A stretch of DNA of 64,000 bases from Acidobacteriaceae bacterium KBS 146 (GCA_000688615.1 JHVA01000001.1:1550001-1614000); one strand, 5' to 3'. Shown: positions 7,884 to 16,674, numbered from the stretch's first letter. Made by a program: numbers and translations. The notes: a model not told the origin generated them from the letters alone.

Positions 7884-9010
7884 CCCTTAACCTCCAGCAT
7901 GCGGTCCAGCGCCACCCTGGACCAATGCTTCACATCCTCATCCACTTTGATGCGATTCACCACGTTGCCCGCAATCAGGTTTTCCAGCGACCATGCGAGG
8001 TGCTGCGGAGAGATACGGTACATCGTCGTGCAGAGGCATCCCGCATCGTCCAGCGTGATCACCTCTTTGCCCAGAGAAGCAAAGCGGTTCGCCAGGCGAT
8101 TCACCAGATGAATCTCTGTTCCCACAGCGAAGCTCGACCCGGCAGGAGCCTTCTCGATCACTTCAATCAGCCGTTCCGTCGAACCAATCGCGTCGGCCTT
8201 CTGGCAGACCTCCCATCGGCACTCCGGATGAACGATCACTTGCATCTCCGGACGCTCGCGTCGGATGCGATCCACGTGTTCCGGAAGAAAACGTTGATGC
8301 ACCGAGCAGTGTCCCTTCCACAAAATCACCTTCGCGGAACGGAGACGATCAGGAGTCAGCCCTCCGTTGATCTGATACGGATCCCAGACCGCCATCTCGC
8401 TCAAGGGAATTCCCATGGCAAAGGCCGTGTTTCTCCCCAGGTGTTGATCCGGAAGGAACAGGATCTTCGAGGCACGTGCAAAGGCCCAGTCAAAGGCTCC
8501 GCGGGCGTTGGACGAGGTGCACACCAACCCTCCCCGCTCGCCACAAAAGGCCTTGATCGAAGCGGCCGAGTTCATATAGGTCAGTGGAATCAGATCGCCG
8601 GCCAGTCCCACGCGCTCAAGCGCATCCCAACAGTTCTCCACCTGGCCGATCTCTGCCATATCGGCCATCGAACAGCCGGCATTCAGATCCGGCAGAATAA
8701 CCTGCTGCCAGGGCTTGGCGAGGATGTCTGCCGTCTCCGCCATAAAGTGAACGCCGCAAAAGATCATGTACTTGGCATCCGTCTGCGAGGCGACCTTCGA
8801 AAGCTTGTAGCTGTCGCCGGTGTAATCCGCAAACCGAATGACTTCGTCACGCTGGTAGTGATGCCCCAGCAGGACTACATCGGTGCCAAGCGTAGCTCGA
8901 GCCGCTGCAATGCGGTCGTCCATCGTATGGTCCGGCTGCGCGAGATAGTGATCCAGAGAACAAGAAACCTGAACTGCATCAGCTGCAGTTTCAACTGCAA
9001 CCTCTTCCAT
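7880..9010 (-). CDS. nadA: Quinolinate synthase A
   Basis: 376 residues from ATG 9010 (TTG 9022 adds MSVL and lies nearer GGAG). It condenses iminoaspartate from NadB with dihydroxyacetone phosphate to quinolinate, the precursor of NAD, using a [4Fe-4S] cluster. Cluster cysteines are visible in IFCGVHFMAETADIL, GGLVCTSSNARGAF and DDAGCLCTTMYRIS; LLGHHYQRDEVIRFAD and HPECRWEVCQKAD are further family motifs. A DUF2203 gene is coupled downstream. A tandem NAD+-I riboswitch lies directly upstream, giving feedback by NAD+. nadB is 5 kb away on the same strand; nadC is not in the window. Confidence 0.96.
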   Translation of the reverse strand: MEEVAVETAADAVQVSCSLDHYLAQPDHTMDDRIAAARATLGTDVVLLGHHYQRDEVIRFADYTGDSYKLSKVASQTDAKYMIFCGVHFMAETADILAKPWQQVILPDLNAGCSMADMAEIGQVENCWDALERVGLAGDLIPLTYMNSAASIKAFCGERGGLVCTSSNARGAFDWAFARASKILFLPDQHLGRNTAFAMGIPLSEMAVWDPYQINGGLTPDRLRSAKVILWKGHCSVHQRFLPEHVDRIRRERPEMQVIVHPECRWEVCQKADAIGSTERLIEVIEKAPAGSSFAVGTEIHLVNRLANRFASLGKEVITLDDAGCLCTTMYRISPQHLAWSLENLIAGNVVNRIKVDEDVKHWSRVALDRMLEVKG

Positions 9011-9031
9011 TAGTACGCTCAAAGTACTCCG

Positions 9032-9186
9032 CCTTCAGTCTCACAGAAGCGTCAGGCGCCGACGTGCGGTGCCGTCTTTTGCTTCTGAGACGGGGATGTT
9101 GAAAGCATGCACTGCAACGGTTGCAGTAGGTTCGCTGTACCGGCTCATACTCGAGCCATTACCCAACCTACGGGGATGTTGCAACC
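9032..9186 (-). promoter_or_regulatory. NAD+-I riboswitch (nadA motif), two tandem domains
   Basis: Read on the minus strand. Domain 1 (9186 down to 9119) closes with GGTTGC/GCAACC, contains the signature CAACATCCCCGTAGGTTGGG, a GGCTC/GAGCC hairpin and CAGCGAACCTACTG, with GTAGGTT pairing AACCTAC. Domain 2 (9105 down to 9032) repeats CAACATCCCCGTC within a CTTTCA/TGAAGG stem and pairs GTCTCAGAAGC with GCTTCTGTGAGAC. This matches, as I recall it, the NAD+-I riboswitch consensus described upstream of nadA in Acidobacteria. Domain 2 ends at the ribosome site: GGAG is followed by the small hairpin AGTAC/GTACT that overlaps the start codons, suggesting translational control. Confidence 0.87.
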
Positions 9187-9395
9187 AGACTTCTACCTCT
9201 TGTTTCCTTTACTGCAAGCGACTCACGCCGCTTTCACAACATTGGACGATTCTCCGGCAGAAACGACACATTTTTTCTTTCCCACCCCGCTCCGTCATCC
9301 GGCGCAGCGGTAATACACCATCTATCTTACAACAGGATAAAGGCCATGGTCGGCCATTGTCGCTCGTCGAGCGAGGCCGTATCATAGGAACAATT
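9187..9395. other. Divergent nadA/tatA intergenic region
   Basis: No gene is supported here. On the minus strand TTGCAG (9212-9217) and TAGAAG (9190-9195) with a 16-bp spacer form a candidate nadA promoter whose start would fall at the 5' edge of the riboswitch. On the plus strand I see only G+C-rich short dyads (GGCC..GGCC near 9351-9364 and CGCTCGTCGAGCG near 9361) before the tatA ribosome site; a tatA promoter is not evident. Confidence 0.35.
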
Positions 9396-9953
9396 ATGCC
9401 GAGCTTCGGCGATAGCGCCTTCATTTTCATCCTTGCCCTCATCCTCTTCGGCCCGAAGAAGCTCCCAGAGCTCGCGCGCCAGCTTGGGAAGCTGATGGGT
9501 GAGTTCCGCCGTGCTTCAAACGAGTTCCGGATGCAGATGGAAGAGGAGCTGCGCCTCTCCGAACAGGCTGAGCAACAAAAGAAGATCGCCGCCATGGAAG
9601 CCGCTGCCCCTCCTACGCCGCCGCTCCCCGAAGTGACCGAAAACTCCATCGCGGCGCCGTCATATACAGAGGAATTTACGACTACAGAGCAATTCACGAC
9701 CGAAGAAGGAACCTTGCTTGAAGTCTCTTCAACCTCGGAGTCCACTCCTCTGCCCATCGCAACCTCTGGCGATCTCAACCTGATGCCTCCCTCGACGGGG
9801 CTTCCGGTAGAAAGCTCTTCGGTCTCCCGAGCCTTCGATTCTGTTCCCCACGTGGAAGATCCGGAGCTGGCAAATACAATCACCGATCCCTCCCAAGGTC
9901 ACACCCCGGATGCTCCGGACCACATAGCAAGTGAGGCACAGCTGCATGGCTGA
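9396..9953 (+). CDS. tatA: Sec-independent translocase TatA/TatB-family protein
   Basis: 185 residues from ATG 9396, preceded by AGGA; the frame stays open upstream but that stretch lacks protein-like character. TatA/TatB proteins form the pore or receptor with TatC for folded, twin-arginine-signal proteins. Visible are a short membrane helix (AFIFILALILFGPKKLPE), the FGP hinge and an amphipathic helix (LARQLGKLMGEFRRASNEF). Residues from about 65 onward form a long acidic, Thr/Ser/Pro-rich tail (many EE and TTE), much longer than in E. coli TatA. It is the first gene of a tatA-tatC-glutaminyl cyclase operon. Several proteins in this window have Tat signals (GH92, GH125, the multicopper oxidase). 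Confidence 0.88.
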   Translation: MPSFGDSAFIFILALILFGPKKLPELARQLGKLMGEFRRASNEFRMQMEEELRLSEQAEQQKKIAAMEAAAPPTPPLPEVTENSIAAPSYTEEFTTTEQFTTEEGTLLEVSSTSESTPLPIATSGDLNLMPPSTGLPVESSSVSRAFDSVPHVEDPELANTITDPSQGHTPDAPDHIASEAQLHG

Positions 9954-10725
9954 TCTGGTCGACCGCGCACGGGCGGCCGTTACCGACCGCGCCGAGCTCC
10001 CAGGCATGAGCCTGATGGAGCATCTTGATGAGTTGCGCAAGCGGCTCATCCGCTCCGTCATCTACCTGCTTCTCGGCTTCGTAATCGCGTATGCCTTCCA
10101 CGAACGGCTCTATGGACTCGTGTCGAGACCAATCGACATGCTCAACCTGCCGTTGAACTTTACGCATCCCACCGACGGCCTGAATCTCTATCTCAAAACA
10201 TCCCTTGTCGGCGGAGCCATCCTCGCCTCTCCCTTCATCCTCTATCAGCTCTGGTTGTTTATCGCGCCGGGCATGTACTCCAATGAGAAGCGTTACGTCG
10301 TTCCCTTTATGACGGCAACCATCACCCTCTTCCTCGGTGGTGTCTGGTTCGGATATCAGTGGGTTCTACCCGGTGCGCTGAAGGTGCTCATTGGAGACTT
10401 CGGGCGGCGCTTTCACCCGATCATCACTATCGAGGACTACACCAGCTTCTTTCTCGCCGTCATTCTCGGGCTCGGCATCACCTTCGAACTTCCCATTCTG
10501 ATATTTTTCCTCTCGATCCTTGGCATTGTGGATGCCAAATTCCTCATTCGGCACATCCGTTATGCCATCCTCGTCATCTTCGTCATCGCAGCCATCATCT
10601 GTCCGCTTCCCGATCCGGTGAGCATGTGCCTGTTCGCCATGCCCATGTTGGTCCTCTATATGGTCGGCGTCGGTGTAGCCTGGATCTTCAATCCGGCCCG
10701 TCGAAAAGAGGCCAAATCCGCATGA
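9946..10725 (+). CDS. tatC: Sec-independent protein translocase TatC
   Basis: 259 residues from ATG 9946, overlapping the tatA stop by 8 nt; GTG 9931 is an in-frame alternative. TatC recognises the twin-arginine signal peptide. It has the conserved N-terminal MSLMEHLDELRKRLIRS, the first helix SVIYLLLGFVIAYAF, FILYQLWLFIAPGMYSNEKR, and six hydrophobic segments ending with PMLVLYMVGVGVAWIF. Together with TatA it forms a minimal translocase here. Confidence 0.95.
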   Translation: MADLVDRARAAVTDRAELPGMSLMEHLDELRKRLIRSVIYLLLGFVIAYAFHERLYGLVSRPIDMLNLPLNFTHPTDGLNLYLKTSLVGGAILASPFILYQLWLFIAPGMYSNEKRYVVPFMTATITLFLGGVWFGYQWVLPGALKVLIGDFGRRFHPIITIEDYTSFFLAVILGLGITFELPILIFFLSILGIVDAKFLIRHIRYAILVIFVIAAIICPLPDPVSMCLFAMPMLVLYMVGVGVAWIFNPARRKEAKSA

Positions 10726-11696
10726 TCTCGTATAGAGGCGACAGGCCTCAAGAGCTCAGAATCCTGCTGGCTGCGTTTGTCGTCTCGCTTCTGTTTTTCT
10801 CCGCCGCTGCCGGACAGGCGCAAAAGATGGCGCACTCGACAACGAGGTTCAGTGGAGAATCCGCCTACGAGCTGACCCGGCAATACATCGCCGCCGCACC
10901 TCATCGCTGGATCGGTTCCCCGGATCACGCCAAGGCAGAACAGTTCATCCGCTCCCACTTCGCCCCCGAAGCGGCGAACGGCACCTTCGAAACCGACTCC
11001 TTCAGCGCCTCCACCCCCGCCGGTCAGCTATCGATGAAGAACTTCATCGTTAAATATCCGGGCAAGAAAGACGGCATCATCGTCGTCGCCAGCCACTACG
11101 AAACAAACTATCCCCTGCGCGATATCAACTTCGTCGGCGCGAATGACGGAGGCGCGACCTCTGCCCTCCTCATGGAGCTAGGCCGCTATCTCAGAACCCA
11201 TCCTCCTCAGGGATACAGCATCTGGCTGGTCTTCGACGATGGAGAGGAAGCAATCCAATCCTGGAGCGACCGCGATTCGCTCTACGGAACTCGTCATCTC
11301 GCTGCAAAGTGGTCGCAGGACGGGACCATCAAAAAGATCAAGGCCTTCCTCGTAGCCGACATGATCGGCGACAAGGATCTCAACCTCGACCGCGATTCCA
11401 ACTCCACGCCCTGGCTGCTGGACCTGCTGGCGACTGCGGCAAAGAACACAGGACACAGCGCCTACGTCTTCAAAAACGAGACGACCGTAATGGACGATCA
11501 CCTTCCCTTCCGTCAGCGTGGTGTTCCCGTCCTCGACATGGTCGACCTCGACTACGGCCCTCCCACCCAGGAGCATCCTGAGGGGGGGTACCACCACACC
11601 GCCCTCGATACCCTGGATAAAGTCAACGCCCACTCCCTGCAGATATCCGGCGACCTTGTGCTCGAAATGATCCGGCTGATCGATCAACGCGGATAA
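10722..11696 (+). CDS. Glutaminyl-peptide cyclotransferase-like M28 protein, exported
   Basis: 324 residues from ATG 10722, coupled to tatC by ATGA. An N-terminal signal peptide (ILLAAFVVSLLFFSAAAGQAQ) precedes an M28-type zinc hydrolase fold. Motifs are ASHYETN, FVGANDGGATSALL (Asp zinc ligand), IWLVFDDGEEAIQSWSDRDS (Glu pair), SLYGTRHLA, ADMIGDKDLNL and a C-terminal HTALDTLDKV (His ligand). The DGEEA..WS..DSLYG..HLA string is characteristic of glutaminyl cyclases, which convert N-terminal Gln to pyroglutamate on exported proteins. Clustering with tat genes suggests action on exported substrates. An aminopeptidase activity cannot be excluded. Confidence 0.85.
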   Translation: MISYRGDRPQELRILLAAFVVSLLFFSAAAGQAQKMAHSTTRFSGESAYELTRQYIAAAPHRWIGSPDHAKAEQFIRSHFAPEAANGTFETDSFSASTPAGQLSMKNFIVKYPGKKDGIIVVASHYETNYPLRDINFVGANDGGATSALLMELGRYLRTHPPQGYSIWLVFDDGEEAIQSWSDRDSLYGTRHLAAKWSQDGTIKKIKAFLVADMIGDKDLNLDRDSNSTPWLLDLLATAAKNTGHSAYVFKNETTVMDDHLPFRQRGVPVLDMVDLDYGPPTQEHPEGGYHHTALDTLDKVNAHSLQISGDLVLEMIRLIDQRG

Positions 11697-11853
11697 AAAG
11701 CCAACATCGCCGGGCAATTTCCCCATTTAGAACAGTCCGCCTGGAACGTTTCGCCGCCGCGACTCATGTAATCCCTCATCCCTGCCGATCACTCCTTCGT
11801 GGGATAGATGAATCGGTATGCATATTTTTAAGCTGCATACGAGGGAGAGAAAG

Positions 11854-12051
11854 ATGTCGTCGCTCAAGATGGCTGTTTGGAATCGCCGGCACCACGAGGT
11901 CATGCCGGGCAAATGGGAGAAAAAAACCAGCTACTTCGATCTTCATCCGCTGGCTGACGTCCTCCGTGGACTGGTCTACACCTCTGTGCTCTGGGGACTG
12001 CTGGCCGTCGGAGTTTACTCCATCTATTCGATCGTACTTCGATCGCATTAG
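11854..12051 (+). CDS. Small single-pass membrane protein, unknown
   Basis: 65 residues from ATG 11854, which has an excellent GAGGGAGAG upstream (an in-frame ATG at 11818 lacks a site). The N-terminal half is basic and soluble (WNRRHHEVMPGKWEKK) and the C-terminal half is one hydrophobic helix (VYTSVLWGLLAVGVYSIYSI) ending in LRSH. I do not recognise the family. It lies 50 nt before the terC-like gene in the same direction and may be co-transcribed with it. GTATGCA..TGCATAC around 11815-11840 can form a hairpin in its leader. Confidence 0.6.
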   Translation: MSSLKMAVWNRRHHEVMPGKWEKKTSYFDLHPLADVLRGLVYTSVLWGLLAVGVYSIYSIVLRSH

Positions 12052-12101
12052 AGAGTCCCGTCTCCGCAATCTCGGCGCAGACGCGATAGCATCTTAGAGA
12101 G

Positions 12102-13058
12102 ATGCCTGATGCGACGCCCCTAAGCCACTGGATCGGATTTCATGGTTTCGTCTTCCTGCTGATGGCGGCGGAGTTCCTCTACACCCGCTGGCAACGCTCA
12201 AAGCACCCTGACCGGGACACGATCCACGCGACCTCCGTAGCGGCTACAGTGATGTGGGTGGGCGCCGCTGTCATATTCGCCCTCTTCATCCTGAAAACTC
12301 TCGGTGGCGAATCGGCAACGCAATATCTTGCTGGATATGCCATCGAAGAAGCGCTCTCTGTCGATAACCTCTTCGTCTTTCTTCTTCTCTTCAATCTCTT
12401 TCGCATCGAATCGCGCTATCAGCCGAAAGTGTTGTTCTGGGGCGTTGCGGGAGCCATCGTGATGCGCGGTGCCTTCATCGCCGCAGGCATCAGCCTGCTC
12501 GAAAGATTTGAGTGGGTCGGATACATCTTTGCCGTGGTACTCCTGATCGCGTCCATTCGTCTGGTTCTGCCTGAGGACGAAACAAAAAAAGAAGAAACAC
12601 CTCGCTGGCTCAAATGGATCTCCGACCTGCAGCCCGTCAGCCTCAGGCAGGATCACTTCGTCGTCAAGGAAAACGGGAAGAATATGGCAACCGTACTTCT
12701 GCTGGCCCTGATCGCCATCGAAGTCACCGACCTGGTCTTTGCCATCGATTCCATCCCGGCCGTTCTCTCCATCACGCGCCATCCCTTTCTGGCTTACACC
12801 TCCAACATCATGGCGGTTATGGGGTTGCGTTCGCTCTATTTCCTCCTCGCCCATCTCCTGACTAAGCTGCGATTCCTCCACTATGGTCTGGCAGCCGTAC
12901 TCGCCTTCGCTGCCTTCAAGATGCTGACCGCACATTTCGTCGAGATCAGTCCAGTCCTCTCCCTGGGGGTGGTCGCAGCCATGCTCGCTGTCACGATCGC
13001 CCTCTCCCTGTTCATTCCCGCTCCGGTGGCCGCCCAAAGTCCTCAGAAGAAAATTTAG
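12102..13058 (+). CDS. TerC family integral membrane protein
   Basis: 318 residues from ATG 12102 (AGAGAG upstream). TerC/Alx proteins are polytopic membrane proteins tied to manganese efflux, metallation of exported proteins and tellurite resistance. About eight or nine helices are visible, with the conserved acidic signatures YAIEEALSVDNLFVFLLLFN, VTDLVFAIDSIPAVLSITR and SNIMAVMGLRSLYFLLA. A charged cytoplasmic loop (PEDETKKEETPRWLKW) separates the two halves, as usual. No yybP-type manganese riboswitch fits into the 50-nt gap upstream. Confidence 0.93.
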   Translation: MPDATPLSHWIGFHGFVFLLMAAEFLYTRWQRSKHPDRDTIHATSVAATVMWVGAAVIFALFILKTLGGESATQYLAGYAIEEALSVDNLFVFLLLFNLFRIESRYQPKVLFWGVAGAIVMRGAFIAAGISLLERFEWVGYIFAVVLLIASIRLVLPEDETKKEETPRWLKWISDLQPVSLRQDHFVVKENGKNMATVLLLALIAIEVTDLVFAIDSIPAVLSITRHPFLAYTSNIMAVMGLRSLYFLLAHLLTKLRFLHYGLAAVLAFAAFKMLTAHFVEISPVLSLGVVAAMLAVTIALSLFIPAPVAAQSPQKKI

Positions 13059-13117
13059 AGAATAGATATAGGACTTATCTTGTCCTAATTTAGCTTTTCC
13101 GCTAAAACTAAGAAATC

Positions 13118-13681
13118 ATGTCTCGTTCCTCTTCGCACGCCTTTCTGCGGTTCAGCCGCTTGCTGCATTTGTACCTGGGTATCTTTACGGCCCCTGCTCT
13201 TATCTTCTTTGCCTTTACTGGTGCCCTTCAGACCTTCAGCCTGCACGAAACCACGCGAGGAAGCTCCTACAAACCGCCCGCCTGGGCCGTCACTCTCGGG
13301 CAAATTCACAAAAAACAGACGCCAGTCGTTCCAGATCGCAAACGCCCACCCTCACTCGACTCTCCGAGCTCCCAGGCTCCCGGAAATCAAGCTCCAGAGC
13401 GGCGAAGTGACCCCGACAAGCGAAGCGAAGGCCGCGCCCGAGCCACAGAGGCCGCTGCACTTGCCCAATCAGCCGCAGTAGCCTCCAAGCCGGATGCCCC
13501 TACTGGACGCAAACACCATCCACTGCCGTTGAAGATCTTCTTCCTCATCGTTGCCATCGGACTGTTTCTCTCCAGCCTGACCGGCATTTACATGTCTTAC
13601 AAGTACATGCGCAATCGCACCATGGTAACGGCGCTCTTGATCCTGGGAATCGTAATCCCCATCGCTCTCGTATTCGTATAA
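13118..13681 (+). CDS. PepSY-associated membrane protein, putative
   Basis: 187 residues with an N-terminal segment FLRFSRLLHLYLGIFTAPALIFFAFTGALQTF, typical of the first helix of PepSY-associated (PiuB-type) proteins. A long low-complexity charged linker (about residues 60-125, rich in Pro, Arg, Ala and Ser) follows, then two closely spaced helices (KIFFLIVAIGLFLSSLTGIYM, VTALLILGIVIPIALVFV). The PepSY domain seen in full-length relatives is missing, so this is a reduced member. A dyad TAGGAC..GTCCTA lies at 13069-13087 in its promoter region. Function unknown; iron or envelope association is only family-level inference. Confidence 0.65.
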   Translation: MSRSSSHAFLRFSRLLHLYLGIFTAPALIFFAFTGALQTFSLHETTRGSSYKPPAWAVTLGQIHKKQTPVVPDRKRPPSLDSPSSQAPGNQAPERRSDPDKRSEGRARATEAAALAQSAAVASKPDAPTGRKHHPLPLKIFFLIVAIGLFLSSLTGIYMSYKYMRNRTMVTALLILGIVIPIALVFV

Positions 13682-13692
13682 AACCGGAAAGC

Positions 13693-13726
13693 AGCAGCGG
13701 CGCCTCGGGCCGACCGCTGCTTTTTC
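13693..13726 (+). terminator. Intrinsic terminator after the PepSY-type gene
   Basis: AGCAGCGG (13693-13700) pairs with CCGCTGCT (13714-13721), an 8-bp G+C-rich stem followed by TTTT. It ends the plus-strand transcript before the convergent nadB gene. Confidence 0.75.
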
Positions 13727-13808
13727 TCTACTCCGAGGGAAGAGCGTCGCCGCGCCCCCCTCGCCCCCGACCACTAGATCGGAACCCAGCCGAGCAATTG
13801 TCGCGGGC

Positions 13809-15461
13809 TCAGGGATGGGTGGTGACGTCGGAGGCGGCTACCGCCATCCTCTGAAACGAAGGGCGAAAGCTCAGGACATCGCGCTCCAGCACAGAATGAA
13901 GTGCTGCAGCATCTTGCTCCGGATAGTCATGGCGATAGTGAGCGCCGCGGCTCTCTTTTCTAGCCAGCGCCGAAGTCACAATCATCTTCGCTACCGCATG
14001 AAGATTCCTGGCTTCCATGGCACGCCGCGATCGACCGCGCGGCATCGTCTCAGCCAGAGCGTGCAACATGCGCTGCATCGTCTCCATCCCCTGTGCATCG
14101 CGAAGCAGCCCGGCGTACTTCCACATGTTGGCGCGAAGATCCTGAATCCAGCGTTCAGTCTGCTCATCCGGAGTGAGCTCTTCTGGGTCAGGCATACCCG
14201 TTTGCGCCGCTGGTGGCGACGTCACGGAGCGGGATAAGTCAGCCACCATCGACTCGGCAGCAAGCGCTCCAAAGACCAGCCCCTCCAGAAGCGAGTTGGA
14301 AGCCAGGCGATTCGCCCCGTGAACTCCGGTACACGCCGCCTCACCCGCAGCATAGAGTCCCGGCAGTGTGGAGCGACCGCTTACGTCCGTAAGAATTCCA
14401 CCCATCAGATAGTGAGCCGCCGGCCGGACCGGAATGAGATCACGATTCAACTCAAGACGGTATTTCGCCAGAAAACGCGAGATGCCGGGAAAACGAGCTT
14501 TCAGGTCTTTCCGGATGTGACGCATGTCCAGATAGACCGGCCCATCCATTCCTTCACGAGTAATCGCACGGGCGACGACATCTCTTGGAGCGAGCTCAAG
14601 CAGAGGGTGATAACGGTCCATAAAGCGTTCACCCCTCGCGTTGACCAGGTAAGCTCCTTCGCCGCGGAGGGCCTCACTCATCAGAAACCGGGGAGCATTC
14701 GCCATGCTGAAAGCCGTCGGATGAAACTGGTAAAACTCCATGTCGCTGACCGCTGCGCCCGCACGCCAGGCCATCGCGATGCCGTCACCTGTTGCCACCG
14801 CAGGATTCGTCGTGTCGCTGTAGACCTGTCCCGCGCCGCCGCTCGCAATCAGCGTGGCTCGCGCGTAAACCGTAAGGACTCCGCCCTCTCCGTCCAGCAG
14901 CGTCGCCCCTACAACCCGGCGTTGTCCCTCGTCGGACGCAACCAGCAGATCGATCCCCGTGATCCACTCCAGCAACCGCACGTTGGGAAGGGAGCGTACA
15001 TGCCGCAGCAGCGACACAGCAATCTCTTTTCCCGTAGCGTCCCCATTCGCGTGCAGAATCCGCGACCGGCTATGCGCTCCCTCGCGGGTAAGCATCAGCT
15101 CGCCATTCTCCCGGTCGAAAGCAGTTCCCCACTCCAGTAGCTCCTGCACCCGCTGCGGTCCCTGTTCGACCAGGATGCGGGCCGCCACCGGATCCACTAA
15201 TCCATCGCCAGCGACCAGGGTATCTTCCAGATGAAGGGCGACATCCTCGTCTCCCCCCATCGCGACTGCTATCCCACCCTGCGCGTAGGCGGTATTCGAT
15301 TCTGCAAGCTCCTCTTTCGTAACGACGAGAACTGTACCGGAGCTGGCGAGCCGGATGGCGGCACTCAGACCGGCAATTCCGGCGCCGATCACGAGAAAAT
15401 CTACAGGGGACTTAGACAGACTTGCTGGAATAGAATCGCTCGACGGCACTGCGGTTGGCAC
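13809..15461 (-). CDS. nadB: L-aspartate oxidase
   Basis: 550 residues from GTG 15461, which has GAGGAG six bases upstream; an ATG at 15533 would add 24 residues but leaves one base to aroB and puts the aroB ribosome site inside nadB. It is a flavoenzyme oxidising L-aspartate to iminoaspartate, the substrate of NadA. Visible are FAD-binding VIGAGIAGLSAAIRLA, NTAYAQGGIAVAMG, SGGAGQVYSDTTNP, the catalytic-region MEFYQFHPTAF and EGAYLVNARGERFM, and HGANRLASNSLLEGLVFG near the second FAD-contact region. The C-terminal helical domain (RRAMEARNLHAVAKMIVTSA) is complete. Confidence 0.95.
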   Translation of the reverse strand: MPTAVPSSDSIPASLSKSPVDFLVIGAGIAGLSAAIRLASSGTVLVVTKEELAESNTAYAQGGIAVAMGGDEDVALHLEDTLVAGDGLVDPVAARILVEQGPQRVQELLEWGTAFDRENGELMLTREGAHSRSRILHANGDATGKEIAVSLLRHVRSLPNVRLLEWITGIDLLVASDEGQRRVVGATLLDGEGGVLTVYARATLIASGGAGQVYSDTTNPAVATGDGIAMAWRAGAAVSDMEFYQFHPTAFSMANAPRFLMSEALRGEGAYLVNARGERFMDRYHPLLELAPRDVVARAITREGMDGPVYLDMRHIRKDLKARFPGISRFLAKYRLELNRDLIPVRPAAHYLMGGILTDVSGRSTLPGLYAAGEAACTGVHGANRLASNSLLEGLVFGALAAESMVADLSRSVTSPPAAQTGMPDPEELTPDEQTERWIQDLRANMWKYAGLLRDAQGMETMQRMLHALAETMPRGRSRRAMEARNLHAVAKMIVTSALARKESRGAHYRHDYPEQDAAALHSVLERDVLSFRPSFQRMAVAASDVTTHP

Positions 15462-15534
15462 AACGTCTCCTCGTTCTTCGATGCTATCCGATAGAACAGC
15501 TCCGGAGAAATCCTTACGATAGGATGAAAGCATC

Positions 15535-16674
15535 GTGCCTTCGATTCAGCTCAAGACGCCAAGCGCAAATTACGCCATCGAGATCGCATCAGGACTTATC
15601 CGGAAACTCCCTGCTCGCCTCAAAAAGCTGAAGAACGGTAAACCCTTCCGTCCTTTCATCGTGACCTCGTCCGAGATCTGGGGACTCTGGGGAAAACAGG
15701 TTCTCGCTGCCTTCGGAAAAGATCAGCCGACGGTGCTGTTTCTTCCCGCAGGAGAGAAATACAAACGCCTCCGTACCCTTGAGTCGCTGCTGGAGCAGCT
15801 AGCCGAAGCCGGTGCCGACCGCGATGCTCTGTTAATCGCCTTTGGTGGCGGCGTCGTCGGTGACGTGACCGGATTTCTGGCTACAATCTACATGCGGGGG
15901 ATCACCTACGTGCAGGTTCCGACCACCCTCCTGGCACAGGTCGACTCTTCCATCGGAGGAAAGACCGGGGTCAACCTCGCAGCAGGAAAGAATCTCGTCG
16001 GCAGCTTCCACCATCCGCTCGCTGTACTCGCCGACACCGATCTCCTGACGACGCTTCCGGCCTCCGAGCTGCGAGCTGGCCTTCAGGAATCGGTCAAAGC
16101 CGGAATCATTCGCGACCCAAAGCTCTTCCGCTATCTCGAATCCAACGCTCAGGCCGTTCTTCGCGGTGATGCGAAAGCCCTGACTCATGTGGTCGCAGCC
16201 AGCGTACGCGTCAAGGCAGACGTCGTTGCCAACGACGAGCGGGAAGCCGGTCTGCGCATGATCCTGAACTACGGTCATACGCTCGGCCATGCCATTGAAG
16301 CCGCTACCGGTTACAAACAACTGCTGCACGGCGAGGCGGTCGGCTGGGGAAGCATCGCCGCAACCCGCCTGGGACTGATGCGTGGGCTCATTGGAGAAGC
16401 CGAGGCGGACCGCATCATCCGGCTGATTTTGCTCTACGGGCCCTTGACCCCAATCGAAGTCAAAGCTTCGAAGCTGGTAGACCTCACCTCCAACGACAAA
16501 AAGAACCGCAGCGGAACTCTGAGCTTTATCCTTCCCGCGAAGGTCGGTCGGGCCGTGATCGTACGCGACATCACCCGCGAGGAGTTGCTGGAAGCCGCTC
16601 AATGGATGCTGGAGCAGATGCGCAGCCAGACCACAAAGCCCACGGCAAAGGCTAAAAAGAAGAATCGTCGATGA
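15535..16674 (+). CDS. aroB: 3-dehydroquinate synthase
   Basis: 379 residues from GTG 15535, with AGGA nine bases upstream. It cyclises DAHP to 3-dehydroquinate with NAD+ and a divalent metal (zinc), step two of the shikimate pathway. Motifs are [38 protein letters not shown], the metal-binding [11 protein letters not shown] and [12 protein letters not shown]. The C-terminus carries a basic Lys-rich tail ([12 protein letters not shown]). It leads a coupled run aroB-menG, close to the CDF and PASTA genes. Confidence 0.95.
   Translation: MPSIQLKTPSANYAIEIASGLIRKLPARLKKLKNGKPFRPFIVTSSEIWGLWGKQVLAAFGKDQPTVLFLPAGEKYKRLRTLESLLEQLAEAGADRDALLIAFGGGVVGDVTGFLATIYMRGITYVQVPTTLLAQVDSSIGGKTGVNLAAGKNLVGSFHHPLAVLADTDLLTTLPASELRAGLQESVKAGIIRDPKLFRYLESNAQAVLRGDAKALTHVVAASVRVKADVVANDEREAGLRMILNYGHTLGHAIEAATGYKQLLHGEAVGWGSIAATRLGLMRGLIGEAEADRIIRLILLYGPLTPIEVKASKLVDLTSNDKKNRSGTLSFILPAKVGRAVIVRDITREELLEAAQWMLEQMRSQTTKPTAKAKKKNRR

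Noticed and set aside
7925-9013. 362-codon plus-strand open frame opposite nadA
   Set aside because: It is the mirror of a strongly conserved nadA frame, has no ribosome site, and its Arg/His-rich composition is typical of an antisense shadow.
9069-9395. N-terminal extension of tatA
   Set aside because: TatA starts with its membrane helix; the extension covers part of the riboswitch region and has no protein-like pattern, while ATG 9396 has AGGA.
10359-10721. Upstream extension of the glutaminyl cyclase frame into tatC
   Set aside because: The extension is Arg/His/Ser-rich and overlaps tatC in another frame; ATG 10722 overlaps the tatC stop and starts a clear signal peptide.
12198-13037. 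279-codon minus-strand open frame opposite the TerC gene
   Set aside because: Highly polar Glu/Gly/Asp-rich translation produced by reading helical membrane codons backwards; the TerC frame has intact motifs.
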